Of a stretch of 64,000 bases of DNA, positions 40,204 to 48,221 are shown piece by piece. Position numbers and translations under genes: made by a program. The notes beneath the pieces are model-generated. The model was not told the origin of the DNA. It worked only from the letters and a program-made list of their open reading frames with translations, and made no database searches. This DNA is from Mesorhizobium sophorae (lineage in GTDB: Bacteria > Pseudomonadota > Alphaproteobacteria > Rhizobiales > Rhizobiaceae): positions 620,001-684,000 of the forward strand of contig NZ_NNRI01000007.1 in NCBI RefSeq assembly GCF_002270415.1. The letters are read 5' to 3'. Every line of letters begins with the position of its first letter. The stretch's first letter is position 1.

Positions 40204-41559
40204 ATGAAGAAATTGCTTTTGCTGGGTGCTGCGTTTGCCACGCTCGCCCTGAACGCGCCCGCGCATGCCGAACTGAAGTTCAAGCCGGGCGAGGATCCCC
40301 GCTTCAACTGGGCGAATTACGAAGAGCTCGAGAAAGTCGATCTCAAGGGTGAGACGCTGTCGATCTTCGGACCGTGGCGCGGTGAGGACGAAGGCCTGGT
40401 GCGCGGCGTTCTCGACTATTTCTCGGAAGCCACCGGCGTCGAGATCAAATACTCCTCCTCGGAGAACTATGAACAGCAGATCGTCATCGACACGCAGGCC
40501 GGCAGCCCGCCCAACATCGCCGTGTTGCCGCAGCCGGGCCTGATCCAGGACCTGGCATCGAAGGGCCTGCTGACGCCACTGGGCGACGACACCGCCAAAT
40601 GGGTCAAGGACAATTACGGCGCCGGCCAGTCATGGGTCGACCTCGGCACCTTCAAGGACAAGGACGGCAAGCCGGGCTTCTTCGCCTTCCCCTACAAGGC
40701 CGACGTGAAGTCGCTGGTCTGGTACTCGCCGGACAATTTCGAGGAAGCCGGCTACAAGGTGCCGAAGACGCAGGAAGAACTCGCCGATCTCGAAAAGAAG
40801 ATCATCGCCGATGGCGGCAAGCCGTGGTGCATCGGCCTCGGCTCCGGCGGCGCCACCGGCTGGCCGGCGACCGACTGGGTCGAAGACCTGATGCTGCGCA
40901 CCCAGGCGCCTGACGTCTACGACAAATGGGTGAAGAACGAGATCCCGTTCAACGATCCCGCGGTGGTCAACGCCATCGACATCTTCGGCAAGATCGCGAC
41001 CGACGACAAGATGGTCGACGGCGGCGCCAAGGCTGTTGCGGCGACCGACTTCCGCGACAGCCCGAAGGGCCTCTTCTCGGTGCCGCCGAAGTGCTACCTG
41101 CACCATCAGGCGTCGTTCATCCCGACCTTCTTCCCGGAAGGCACCAAGGTCGGCCAGGACGCGGACTTCTTCTACTTCCCGCCCTATGCCTCCAAGCCTG
41201 AACTGGGCACGCCGGTGCTCGGCGCCGGTACGCTGGCGATGATCACCAAGGACTCAAAGGCAGCGCGCGCCTTCATCGAATTCCTGAAGATGCCGCTCGC
41301 CCACGAGATCTGGATGGCCGAGGGCGGTTTCGTGACGCCGTTCAAGGGCGTCAACAAGGCTGCCTATGCCAGCGACGCGCTGAGGAAGCAGGGCGAAATC
41401 CTCGCCAATGCCTCGACCTTCCGCTTCGACGGTTCCGACCTGATGCCGGGCAAGATCGGCGCCGGCGCCTTCTGGACCGGCATGATCGACCTGGTCGGCG
41501 GCAAGTCCGCACAGGATGTCGCCACCGACATCCAGAAGAGCTGGGACGCGATCAAGTAG
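40204..41559 (+). CDS. aglE: Alpha-glucoside ABC transporter substrate-binding protein
   Basis: A 451-residue periplasmic binding protein (SBP_bac_1 family) with a Sec signal peptide (LLLLGAAFATLALNAPAHA). The mature protein contains ISIFGPWRGED-like start, SSENYEQQIVIDTQAG, NIAVLPQPG, WCIGLGSGGATGWPATDWVED and KSWDAIK at the end. GGAGGAA precedes the ATG. It is the first gene of a five-gene operon followed by two permeases, a GH13 glucosidase and an ATPase, the aglEFGAK arrangement of rhizobia. Confidence 0.9.
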   Translation: MKKLLLLGAAFATLALNAPAHAELKFKPGEDPRFNWANYEELEKVDLKGETLSIFGPWRGEDEGLVRGVLDYFSEATGVEIKYSSSENYEQQIVIDTQAGSPPNIAVLPQPGLIQDLASKGLLTPLGDDTAKWVKDNYGAGQSWVDLGTFKDKDGKPGFFAFPYKADVKSLVWYSPDNFEEAGYKVPKTQEELADLEKKIIADGGKPWCIGLGSGGATGWPATDWVEDLMLRTQAPDVYDKWVKNEIPFNDPAVVNAIDIFGKIATDDKMVDGGAKAVAATDFRDSPKGLFSVPPKCYLHHQASFIPTFFPEGTKVGQDADFFYFPPYASKPELGTPVLGAGTLAMITKDSKAARAFIEFLKMPLAHEIWMAEGGFVTPFKGVNKAAYASDALRKQGEILANASTFRFDGSDLMPGKIGAGAFWTGMIDLVGGKSAQDVATDIQKSWDAIK

Positions 41560-41583
41560 CGGCCGGCAAGCGGGGGCCTGTCC

Positions 41584-41651
41584 GGCTCGGCGATCAAAAC
41601 GGCCGAGCCTGCCATTCTCGCACTGGATCCGGACCCTACCGGCCCGGATCC
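41584..41651 (+). promoter_or_regulatory. Two stem-loops between aglE and aglF
   Basis: GGCTCGGC/GCCGAGCC (41584-41591 with 41602-41609) and GGATCCGG/CCGGATCC (41625-41632 with 41644-41651) are perfect 8-bp stems in the 257-bp aglE-aglF gap. Hairpins at this place are known from other sugar transporters to protect the binding-protein mRNA and reduce read-through to the permeases. Confidence 0.55.
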
Positions 41652-41816
41652 GACGGCGGCCCGTGCCGCAGCCTTTCGTCATGAGCGCATTGACATAAAG
41701 CGCGATCGGCATGTGAGCAGGTTTTCCGCCGCCGACGACGCTCCAACAACTGAATCGGCGCCTGGTCCCGTCACCAAGGTCATTCCTTGTCGGATCATGC
41801 GCAGGGAGAGGGACCC

Positions 41817-42830
41817 ATGGCGGCTCAGATTTTCTCGGCCATATTCGTCATCATCGTCGGGGTCGGCGGTTGCGTCGCCTATTTCTGGGGCGCCAACAAG
41901 CTGGTCGACCTGATATTCCCGTCGCGCGGCGTCGCCGGCGCCGCTGCCATCGATAATCTGCGCCGGCAAGGGCTGGTCAGGCCGTGGCTGTTCGTCGGTC
42001 CGGCGATGATCATCCTGACCATCTACCTCATCTATCCAGTGGTCGAGACGCTGCGGCTGTCGTTCCTCGATCGCGGCGGCATAAACTTCGTCGGCCTCGC
42101 CAACTATGAATGGGCGTTCGGCGATCGCGAGTTCCGCAACTCGATCCTCAACAACATCGTCTGGCTGGCGGTGGTGCCGGCCGCCTGCACCTTCCTCGGG
42201 CTGATCATCGCCGTGCTCACCGACAAGATCTGGTGGGGCACGGTCGCCAAGAGCCTGATCTTCCTGCCGTTGGCGATCTCCTTCGTCGGCGCCAGCGTCA
42301 TCTGGAAATTCATCTACGAGTACCGTGGCGAGGGCCAGACCCAGATCGGCCTGCTCAACGCCATCATCCAGCATTTCGGCGGCCAGCCGCAGGTCTGGAT
42401 ATCACTGCCGTTCTGGAACAATTTCTTCCTGATGGTGATCCTGATCTGGATCCAGACCGGCTTTGCCATGGTCATCCTGTCTTCGGCGTTGCGCGGCATC
42501 CCGGAAGAAACTCTGGAAGCCGCCGTCATTGACGGCGCCAATCCGTTCCAAATCTTCTGGAAGATCATGGTGCCGCAGATCTGGGGCACCATCGCCGTCG
42601 TCTGGACGACGATCACCATCCTGGTGCTCAAAGTGTTCGACATCGTGCTGACCATGACCAACGGCCAGTGGAACAGCCAGGTGCTGGCCAACCTGATGTT
42701 CGACTGGATGTTCCGTGGCGGCGGCGATTTCGGCCGCGGCGCCACCATCGCCATCATCATCATGATCGCGGTCATTCCGATCATGGTCTGGAACATCCGC
42801 CAGGCGAACAAAGAGACGGGAGGACATTGA
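41817..42830 (+). CDS. aglF: Alpha-glucoside ABC transporter permease
   Basis: A 337-residue MalF-type permease. It begins with a membrane helix (IFSAIFVIIVGVGGCVAYFWGA), has a second N-terminal helix (PWLFVGPAMIILTIYLIYPVV), then the core with the EAA loop LRGIPEETLEAAVIDGANPFQIFWKIMVPQIWG that contacts AglK. The ATG at 41817 follows GGGAGAGGG. It is one base apart from aglG downstream. Confidence 0.92.
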   Translation: MAAQIFSAIFVIIVGVGGCVAYFWGANKLVDLIFPSRGVAGAAAIDNLRRQGLVRPWLFVGPAMIILTIYLIYPVVETLRLSFLDRGGINFVGLANYEWAFGDREFRNSILNNIVWLAVVPAACTFLGLIIAVLTDKIWWGTVAKSLIFLPLAISFVGASVIWKFIYEYRGEGQTQIGLLNAIIQHFGGQPQVWISLPFWNNFFLMVILIWIQTGFAMVILSSALRGIPEETLEAAVIDGANPFQIFWKIMVPQIWGTIAVVWTTITILVLKVFDIVLTMTNGQWNSQVLANLMFDWMFRGGGDFGRGATIAIIIMIAVIPIMVWNIRQANKETGGH

Positions 42831-42831
42831 G

Positions 42832-43986
42832 ATGGCCGTTGCGACCGGAAATTCCTTCGCCAGCCGCTTCGGCGTCCATATTGCCGTCCTCATCTTCGTC
42901 GCCATCTGGACCATACCGACGCTCGGCATCCTGGTCTCGTCGCTGCGCGACAAGGACCAGATCATCGCCTCGGGCTGGTGGAACTCGTTCTCCAGTTCCA
43001 CCCAGACGGAAGCCGGCCGCCTGCCGGCTGCCTCGATGCAAGTCGAAAAGGACGGCAAGTTCGTCCTTCAAGGCAACATCTTCGGCAACAGCCCTGTCCG
43101 CAACATCAGCGCTTTCGGCGTCAAGTCGGCAGCACCAACGCAATACCCCGCCGGCACATCGGCCGATCTCGGCGACGGCGTCACCCTGCAGCTCAATGCC
43201 GACGGCAGTTTCATCATGCAATCGCCGAAGGCCTTCGAAGGCGATCGCGGCCAGCGCGTCTATTATGCCTCGTCGGCGCCACCGAAATTCACCACCGACA
43301 ACTACAAGACCGTGCTGTTTTCGGAAGGCATCGGACGGTCGTTCATGAATTCGCTGACCGTCACCATACCGGCGACCGTCATCCCGATCCTGATCGCCGC
43401 CTTTGCCGCCTATGCACTGGCCTGGATGCGCTTTCCCGGCCGAGCGCTGCTGATCGCGGTCATCATCGGCCTGCTGGTGGTGCCGCTGCAGATGTCGCTG
43501 ATCCCGCTGCTGAAGCTCTACAACGGCGTCGGCGCCTTCTTCGGCATGCCGTCGAAAACCTATCTCGGCATCTGGCTGGCGCATACCGGCTTCGGCCTGC
43601 CCTTCGCCATCTACCTGCTGCGCAGCTACATTGCCGGACTGCCGCGCGAAATCATGGAATCGGCGCGCATCGACGGCGCCAGCGATTTCGAGATCTTCGT
43701 CAAGATCGTGCTGCCGCTGTCCTTCCCGGTGCTGGCCTCGTTTGCCATCTTCCAATTCCTGTGGGTATGGAACGATCTGCTGGTCGCGATGGTTTTCCTG
43801 GGTACGGAGGCAGACCAGATCGTGCTGACCGCCAAGCTCAATGCGCTGCTTGGCTCACGGGGCGGCGACTGGGAGATCCTGACGACGTCGGCTTTCGTGA
43901 CCATCATCGTGCCGCTGATCGTGTTCTTCTCGCTGCAGCGCTATTTTGTCCGCGGGCTGCTTGCCGGCTCGGTGAAAGGAGGCTGA
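42832..43986 (+). CDS. aglG: Alpha-glucoside ABC transporter permease with large periplasmic insert
   Basis: A 384-residue MalG-type permease. After the first helix (GVHIAVLIFVAIWTIPTLGILVSSL) there is a periplasmic insertion of roughly 120 residues (about 45-165) with beta-like repeats, as in other AglG proteins and unlike ordinary MalG. The core follows, with EAA loop GLPREIMESARIDGASDFEIFVKIVLPLS. GGGAGGACATTGAG precedes the ATG. The insert may interact with AglE or the sugar. Confidence 0.92.
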   Translation: MAVATGNSFASRFGVHIAVLIFVAIWTIPTLGILVSSLRDKDQIIASGWWNSFSSSTQTEAGRLPAASMQVEKDGKFVLQGNIFGNSPVRNISAFGVKSAAPTQYPAGTSADLGDGVTLQLNADGSFIMQSPKAFEGDRGQRVYYASSAPPKFTTDNYKTVLFSEGIGRSFMNSLTVTIPATVIPILIAAFAAYALAWMRFPGRALLIAVIIGLLVVPLQMSLIPLLKLYNGVGAFFGMPSKTYLGIWLAHTGFGLPFAIYLLRSYIAGLPREIMESARIDGASDFEIFVKIVLPLSFPVLASFAIFQFLWVWNDLLVAMVFLGTEADQIVLTAKLNALLGSRGGDWEILTTSAFVTIIVPLIVFFSLQRYFVRGLLAGSVKGG

Positions 43987-43990
43987 GACC

Positions 43991-45655
43991 ATGCAATCCG
44001 CTTTGAAGGCCAGTTCGAAGCCTGACCTCGCCGTCGATCGCGACTGGTGGCGAGGTGCGGTGATCTACCAGATCTATCCGCGCAGCTACCAGGACTCGAA
44101 CGGCGACGGCATCGGCGACCTGCAGGGCATCATCGGCCGGCTCCCCTACATCGCGGCACTCGGTGCGGATGCCATCTGGATCTCGCCGTTCTTCAAATCG
44201 CCGATGAAGGATTTCGGTTACGACGTCACCGATTACTGCGACGTCGATCCGATGTTCGGCACGCTGGCCGACTTCGACGCGCTGACCGCCGAGGCACACA
44301 GGCTGGGCTTGAAGGTGATGATCGACGAGGTGCTGTCGCACACCGCCGACAACCACCCATGGTTCAAGGAAAGCCGCTCGAGCCGCACCAACCCGAAGGC
44401 GGACTGGTATGTCTGGGCGGACGCCAGACCGGACGGCACGCCGCCCAACAACTGGCTGTCGATCTTCGGCGGCTCGGCCTGGCAATGGGACACCAGCCGC
44501 CAGCAATATTACCTGCACAACTTCCTGGCCGAGCAGCCTGATCTCAACTTCCACAACCACGAGGTCCAGAACGCGCTGCTCGACGTCACCCGCTTCTGGC
44601 TGGAGCGCGGCGTCGACGGCTTCCGGCTCGACACCATCAATTTCTACTTCCACAGCCAAGGCCTGGAAAACAATCCGCCGCTGCCGCCCGAGCAGCGCAA
44701 CGACCAGACCGCACCCGCGGTCAATCCCTACAACTACCAGGACCATCTCTACGACAAGAGCCGTCCGGAAAACCTCGGCTTCCTCGAACGCTTCCGCGCC
44801 CTGCTCGATGAATATCCGGCTACCGCCGCGGTCGGTGAAGTCGGCGATTCGCAGCGCGGGTTGGAAGTGGTGGCGGCCTATACCGCCGGCGGCAAGCGCG
44901 TGCACATGTGCTACTCGTTCGACTTCCTCGCGCCGGAAAAGATCAGCGCGGCCAAGGTTCGCTCGGTGCTGGAATCCTTCGGCAAGGTCGCCAGCGACGG
45001 CTGGTCGTGCTGGGCCTTTTCCAACCATGACGTGATGCGCCCTGCCTCGCGCTGGGCGGCAGGCGAAGCCGACCCGACCGCCTATCTCAAGGTCATCTCG
45101 GCGTTGCTGATGTCGCTGCGTGGCTCGGTCTGCATCTACCAGGGCGAGGAGCTTGGGCTCGGGGAGGCCGACCTCAGCTTCGAGGATTTGCAGGACCCCT
45201 ACGGCATCCGCTTCTGGCCGGAATTCAAGGGCCGAGACGGCTGCCGCACACCGATGGTGTGGGACGGCAGCGCCAGGAATGGCGGCTTCTCCTCGGCCAA
45301 GCCGTGGCTGCCGGTGCCGGCCAAGCACCTGTCGCAAGCGGTCAATGTCCAGCAGGGCGACGAGAGCTCGCTGCTCGAGCACTACCGGCGCTTTCTCACC
45401 TTCCGCCGTGCCCATCCGGCGCTGGCCAAGGGCGACATCACATTCATCGAAAGCGAGGGCGACACCGTCGCCTTCACACGCCGCGCAGGCAATGAGCAGG
45501 TCGTCTGCGTCTTCAATCTGGCAGCCAAGCCAACCAGGATTGAGCTTGGCAACCGATCGCTGCAACCTTTGCCGGGACACGGATTTTCGGGGCAGGCGAG
45601 CAGTGGTTCCATACAGCTCAACGGCTACGGCGCCTGGTTTGGGCGCATCGACTGA
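43991..45655 (+). CDS. aglA: Alpha-glucosidase, GH13
   Basis: A 554-residue cytosolic GH13 enzyme (oligo-1,6-glucosidase/alpha-glucosidase subfamily). Conserved regions are YQIYPRSYQDSNGDGIGDL, AIWISPFFKSPMKDFGYDV, VMIDEVLSHTADNHPWF, GFRLDTINFY with nucleophile Asp214, VGEVGDSQ with acid/base Glu283, and FSNHDVMR with Asp347. It lacks a signal peptide, so it cleaves disaccharides after import by AglEFGK. It lies 4 bp after aglG and 41 bp before aglK. Confidence 0.93.
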   Translation: MQSALKASSKPDLAVDRDWWRGAVIYQIYPRSYQDSNGDGIGDLQGIIGRLPYIAALGADAIWISPFFKSPMKDFGYDVTDYCDVDPMFGTLADFDALTAEAHRLGLKVMIDEVLSHTADNHPWFKESRSSRTNPKADWYVWADARPDGTPPNNWLSIFGGSAWQWDTSRQQYYLHNFLAEQPDLNFHNHEVQNALLDVTRFWLERGVDGFRLDTINFYFHSQGLENNPPLPPEQRNDQTAPAVNPYNYQDHLYDKSRPENLGFLERFRALLDEYPATAAVGEVGDSQRGLEVVAAYTAGGKRVHMCYSFDFLAPEKISAAKVRSVLESFGKVASDGWSCWAFSNHDVMRPASRWAAGEADPTAYLKVISALLMSLRGSVCIYQGEELGLGEADLSFEDLQDPYGIRFWPEFKGRDGCRTPMVWDGSARNGGFSSAKPWLPVPAKHLSQAVNVQQGDESSLLEHYRRFLTFRRAHPALAKGDITFIESEGDTVAFTRRAGNEQVVCVFNLAAKPTRIELGNRSLQPLPGHGFSGQASSGSIQLNGYGAWFGRID

Positions 45656-45696
45656 ACTTCAGATCACTTGAATTTCAAATCACTGGGAGGAAACCA

Positions 45697-46809
45697 ATGG
45701 CCGATGTCACGCTAAGACAAGTGAAGAAGTCCTACGGCAATCTGAACATTCTCCACGGCATCGACCTCGATATAAAGTCGGGCGAGTTCATCGTCTTTGT
45801 CGGCCCGTCGGGCTGCGGCAAGTCGACATTGCTGAGGTCGATCGCCGGGCTCGAGGAAATCACCTCCGGCGAACTCAAGATCGCCGGCGAGGTCGTCAAC
45901 GACGTGCCGCCGTCGAAGCGGGGCATCGCCATGGTGTTCCAGTCCTACGCGCTCTACCCGCACATGACCGTCTACGACAACATGGCGTTCTCGATGAAGA
46001 TCGGCAAGGAGAACAAGGCCGAGATCGACCGCCGCGTGAAGCAGGCGGCGGAAATCCTGCAGTTGACCAAATATCTCGACCGCCTGCCCAAGGCGATGTC
46101 AGGTGGCCAGCGCCAACGCGTCGCCATCGGCCGCGCCATCGTGCGCAATCCGAAAGTGTTCCTGTTCGACGAGCCGCTGTCGAACCTTGACGCCGCACTG
46201 CGCGTCGCCACCCGCATCGAGATCGCCAAGCTCAAGGAATCGATGCCCAACACGACCATGATCTACGTCACCCACGACCAGGTCGAGGCGATGACGCTGG
46301 CCGATCGCATCGTGGTGCTCAAGGAAGGCCATATCGAGCAGGTCGGCACGCCGATGGACCTCTACAAGAAGCCCGGCAACCTGTTCGTCGCCCAGTTCAT
46401 CGGCTCGCCGGCCATGAACATCCTGCCGGCGACCATCGACAAGACCGGAAACCCGACCGTCGTCAGCCATGTCGGCGGGCGCAAGGCAAGCGTGCCGATC
46501 GCGACGCCGGCTTCGGCAAAGGGTGCTGCGGTGAGTTTCGGCGTGCGGCCGGAAGATCTGATCATCGCCAGCGGCACGGACTATCTGTTCGAGGGGACGG
46601 TCGACTATGTCGAGCAACTCGGCGAGGTTCAGCTTGTCTATGTCGACATCGGCCGAGCCGACCTGCCGCTGGTGACCAAGCTGCCTGGCAATGTCGAGGT
46701 CAAGCGCGGTGCGACGCTGCGGTTGAGCGCGGACGCCAACGACCTTCACATCTTCGACGCGGACGGGCACTCCTTCTCGCTCCGTCAGCCGGAAGTAAAG
46801 GCGGCTTGA
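45697..46809 (+). CDS. aglK: Alpha-glucoside ABC transporter ATP-binding protein
   Basis: A 370-residue MalK-type ATPase: Walker A GPSGCGKSTLLR, Q-loop MVFQSYALYPHMTVYDNMAF, signature MSGGQRQR, Walker B VFLFDEPLSNLD, H-loop YVTHDQVEAMTLADR, and a C-terminal TOBE/MalK regulatory domain (from about residue 240). GGGAGGAAACC precedes the ATG. It is the last gene of the agl operon and is followed by a strong terminator. Confidence 0.95.
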   Translation: MADVTLRQVKKSYGNLNILHGIDLDIKSGEFIVFVGPSGCGKSTLLRSIAGLEEITSGELKIAGEVVNDVPPSKRGIAMVFQSYALYPHMTVYDNMAFSMKIGKENKAEIDRRVKQAAEILQLTKYLDRLPKAMSGGQRQRVAIGRAIVRNPKVFLFDEPLSNLDAALRVATRIEIAKLKESMPNTTMIYVTHDQVEAMTLADRIVVLKEGHIEQVGTPMDLYKKPGNLFVAQFIGSPAMNILPATIDKTGNPTVVSHVGGRKASVPIATPASAKGAAVSFGVRPEDLIIASGTDYLFEGTVDYVEQLGEVQLVYVDIGRADLPLVTKLPGNVEVKRGATLRLSADANDLHIFDADGHSFSLRQPEVKAA

Positions 46810-46831
46810 GACAGAACCAAGTCTCGACACG

Positions 46832-46866
46832 AAAAGAGCGGCGGGCCAGGCCCGCCGCTCTTTTTT
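46832..46866. terminator. Strong bidirectional intrinsic terminator after aglK
   Basis: A near-perfect hairpin, AGAGCGGCGGGCC paired with GGCCCGCCGCTCT around a minimal loop at 46848, is followed by T6 on the plus strand (46861-46866) and preceded by A4, giving a T-run on the minus strand too. It ends the agl operon and the convergent DUF680-like gene at 46885. Confidence 0.92.
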
Positions 46867-46884
46867 GGAAATCAACTTCGGCTG

Positions 46885-47124
46885 TTAGCGATTGCCGAAG
46901 AGGTCGCGGTCGGCGCTCTGAGGGGCGGACTTCTCTACGTCACCCGACGAATTGAGCAGCTTGCCGACGAAACCACCGCTGTTGCGGATCGAGCCCGTTT
47001 GAGAGTTGTCAACCGAACCGACGGCAGGCTGGTTGGCGCCATTCGAACCGTAGTTGTCGCTGGCGGCGAAAGCGCTGCCGGAGATCGCCACGACGGCGGC
47101 GGCAGCAAGCATGATCTTCTTCAT
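46885..47124 (-). CDS. DUF680-like small secreted protein
   Basis: A 79-residue protein with a Sec signal peptide (MKKIMLAAAAVVAISGSAFA) followed by ASDNYGSN and a low-complexity Asn/Ser-rich mature part ending DRDLFGNR. The pattern, signal peptide, D-x-YGSN and C-terminal (N/D)LFGN, matches the DUF680 family of small Mesorhizobium proteins of unknown function. A paralogue lies 69 bp upstream on the same strand. Shares the aglK bidirectional terminator. Confidence 0.75.
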   Translation of the reverse strand: MKKIMLAAAAVVAISGSAFAASDNYGSNGANQPAVGSVDNSQTGSIRNSGGFVGKLLNSSGDVEKSAPQSADRDLFGNR

Positions 47125-47158
47125 TTCAAATCTCCTGAATTCTGGATTTCGCCAGGAC

Positions 47159-47174
47159 GGCGGGAGAGCCCGCC
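47159..47174. promoter_or_regulatory. Short stem-loop between the two DUF680-like genes
   Basis: GGCGGG (47159-47164) pairs with CCCGCC (47169-47174) around AGAG. It follows the stop of the upstream DUF680-like gene on the minus strand. No T-run follows in that direction, so it may only stabilise the mRNA. Confidence 0.35.
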
Positions 47175-47193
47175 GCCTTCTGGGAATCGGCTG

Positions 47194-47394
47194 TTAGTTA
47201 TTGCCGAAGAGGTTACGGTTGCTACCCTGGGCAGGCGTCTGAGCAGCCGGCTCCGACTTCTTGGTCGAAGCGGTGTACGAGCTGTCGACAGCAGCGGTGG
47301 CTGCCGGGGCATTCGAACCATAGTGGTCGCTGTTCGCGAAGGCGCTGCCGGAAATGGCCAGAAGGGCGGCGGCAGTGAGGATGATCTTTTTCAT
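47194..47394 (-). CDS. DUF680-like small secreted protein, paralogue
   Basis: A 66-residue protein with signal peptide MKKIILTAAALLAISGSAFA, mature start NSDHYGSN, an Ala/Ser/Thr-rich middle (ATAAVDSSYTAS) and the C-terminal SNRNLFGNN. It shares the signal peptide, YGSN and LFGN end with the gene at 46885, differing in the middle, so the two are tandem duplicates that diverged in the linker. The start follows CTGGAG. Function unknown; periplasmic or secreted. Confidence 0.75.
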   Translation of the reverse strand: MKKIILTAAALLAISGSAFANSDHYGSNAPAATAAVDSSYTASTKKSEPAAQTPAQGSNRNLFGNN

Positions 47395-47920
47395 TTTTTG
47401 GTACTCCAGTATTTCTTATTTTTGCCGTCCGTCTAGCGGCGTGTCTTGGGAAGAAATCGCGTCGTTCGGACAGCCCCGATGTGGGAGAGCCATCCAGCCA
47501 TTTCCAATCACGAAGTTGTTCCGCGTGGACCAAGAATCCACCACTTGAAATTGCGCCAGGGGTTTCCACACTCAATGTTTTTCTAATTTATATCAAAGAG
47601 TTGTACGAAACAGGTACCCCGGTCACCAACTGTGCCGGAGGCCCAGCGTTCACAAGTCCTGCACGCACAGTCAACAGAAACGAACCGTTCGGTTCGATTT
47701 TAGCGGCAGCTAATAGTCACTTTTCGATACCGTTAACCTTTTCTGCTTCCTGGCAAGGGTTCGGTTTCGGCGAGATTGGAGCCGGCTATGGTTGCCCAAG
47801 AGAAAGGCTTCCGCTTCGCGATCACCGACCGGAACGTTTCGCAAGCGTGTCGCGCCGCATGGATACGATGTCGTTTTCATGCCGATGACGCGCCCGCGAT
47901 CGTGATTAGATCATGTCATC
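47395..47920. other. Gene-free, AT-richer intergenic stretch
   Basis: I see no credible gene here: the open frames lack ribosome-binding sites and resemble no protein. The left end should hold the minus-strand promoter of the DUF680-like pair. A small hairpin with arms CGAACC/GGTTCG at 47681-47696 is followed by ATTTTAG and could be a weak terminator. The middle (about 47575-47600) is very AT-rich and may hold a promoter. The right end leads into the riboswitch. Confidence 0.5.
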
Positions 47921-48093
47921 TCAGGTGCCGCTTCGTGACGACGAGGCGGAGAATTGGGAAGCCGGTCAGAATCCGGCGCTGCCCCCGCAACGGTGGTGGA
48001 GTTCAAGTCGCAACGGGAGACCACTGGGCGTCAGCCTGGGAAGGTGTCGCGATGGTCCGCAAGGACAACTCCAGAGCCCGGAAACCAGCCCGA
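47921..48093 (+). promoter_or_regulatory. Cobalamin (AdoCbl) riboswitch
   Basis: The stretch contains the conserved blocks of the cobalamin aptamer in the right order: TCAGGTGCCGC at the 5' end, GGGAAGCCGGTCAGAATCC (47956-47974), the invariant GCTGCCCCCGCAACGGT core (47977-47993), ACCACTGG and CTGGGAAGGTG in the P7-P9 region, and the B12 box AGAGCCCGGAAACCAGCC (48073-48090). It lies 130 bp upstream of the Rieske oxygenase start on the same strand. Such aptamers usually lower expression of the downstream gene when cobalamin is abundant. There is no obvious T-rich terminator in the expression platform, so control of translation is more likely. Confidence 0.92.
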
Positions 48094-48221
48094 GATGTCT
48101 AGACTCGACTGATCGCGGTGGGCGGTCAAGAGGCGGATAGTGCATGTCCGGCGCATCGCCGGCCTGCGTCCAATCCTTCCTCCGTCACCACCAGTTCAGT
48201 CCTTAGAAACGAGGACAGGAC

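Noticed and set aside
43904..45580. 558-residue open frame on the minus strand opposite aglA
   Set aside because: Antisense to a GH13 enzyme with all catalytic motifs; no ribosome-binding site or recognisable domain.
47481..47888. Open frame of 135 residues in the DUF680-riboswitch gap
   Set aside because: No ribosome-binding site, no domain, and composition unlike neighbouring genes.
47990..48015. tRNA T-loop-like string GAGTTCAAGTC
   Set aside because: It lies inside the cobalamin aptamer; no acceptor or anticodon stem surrounds it.
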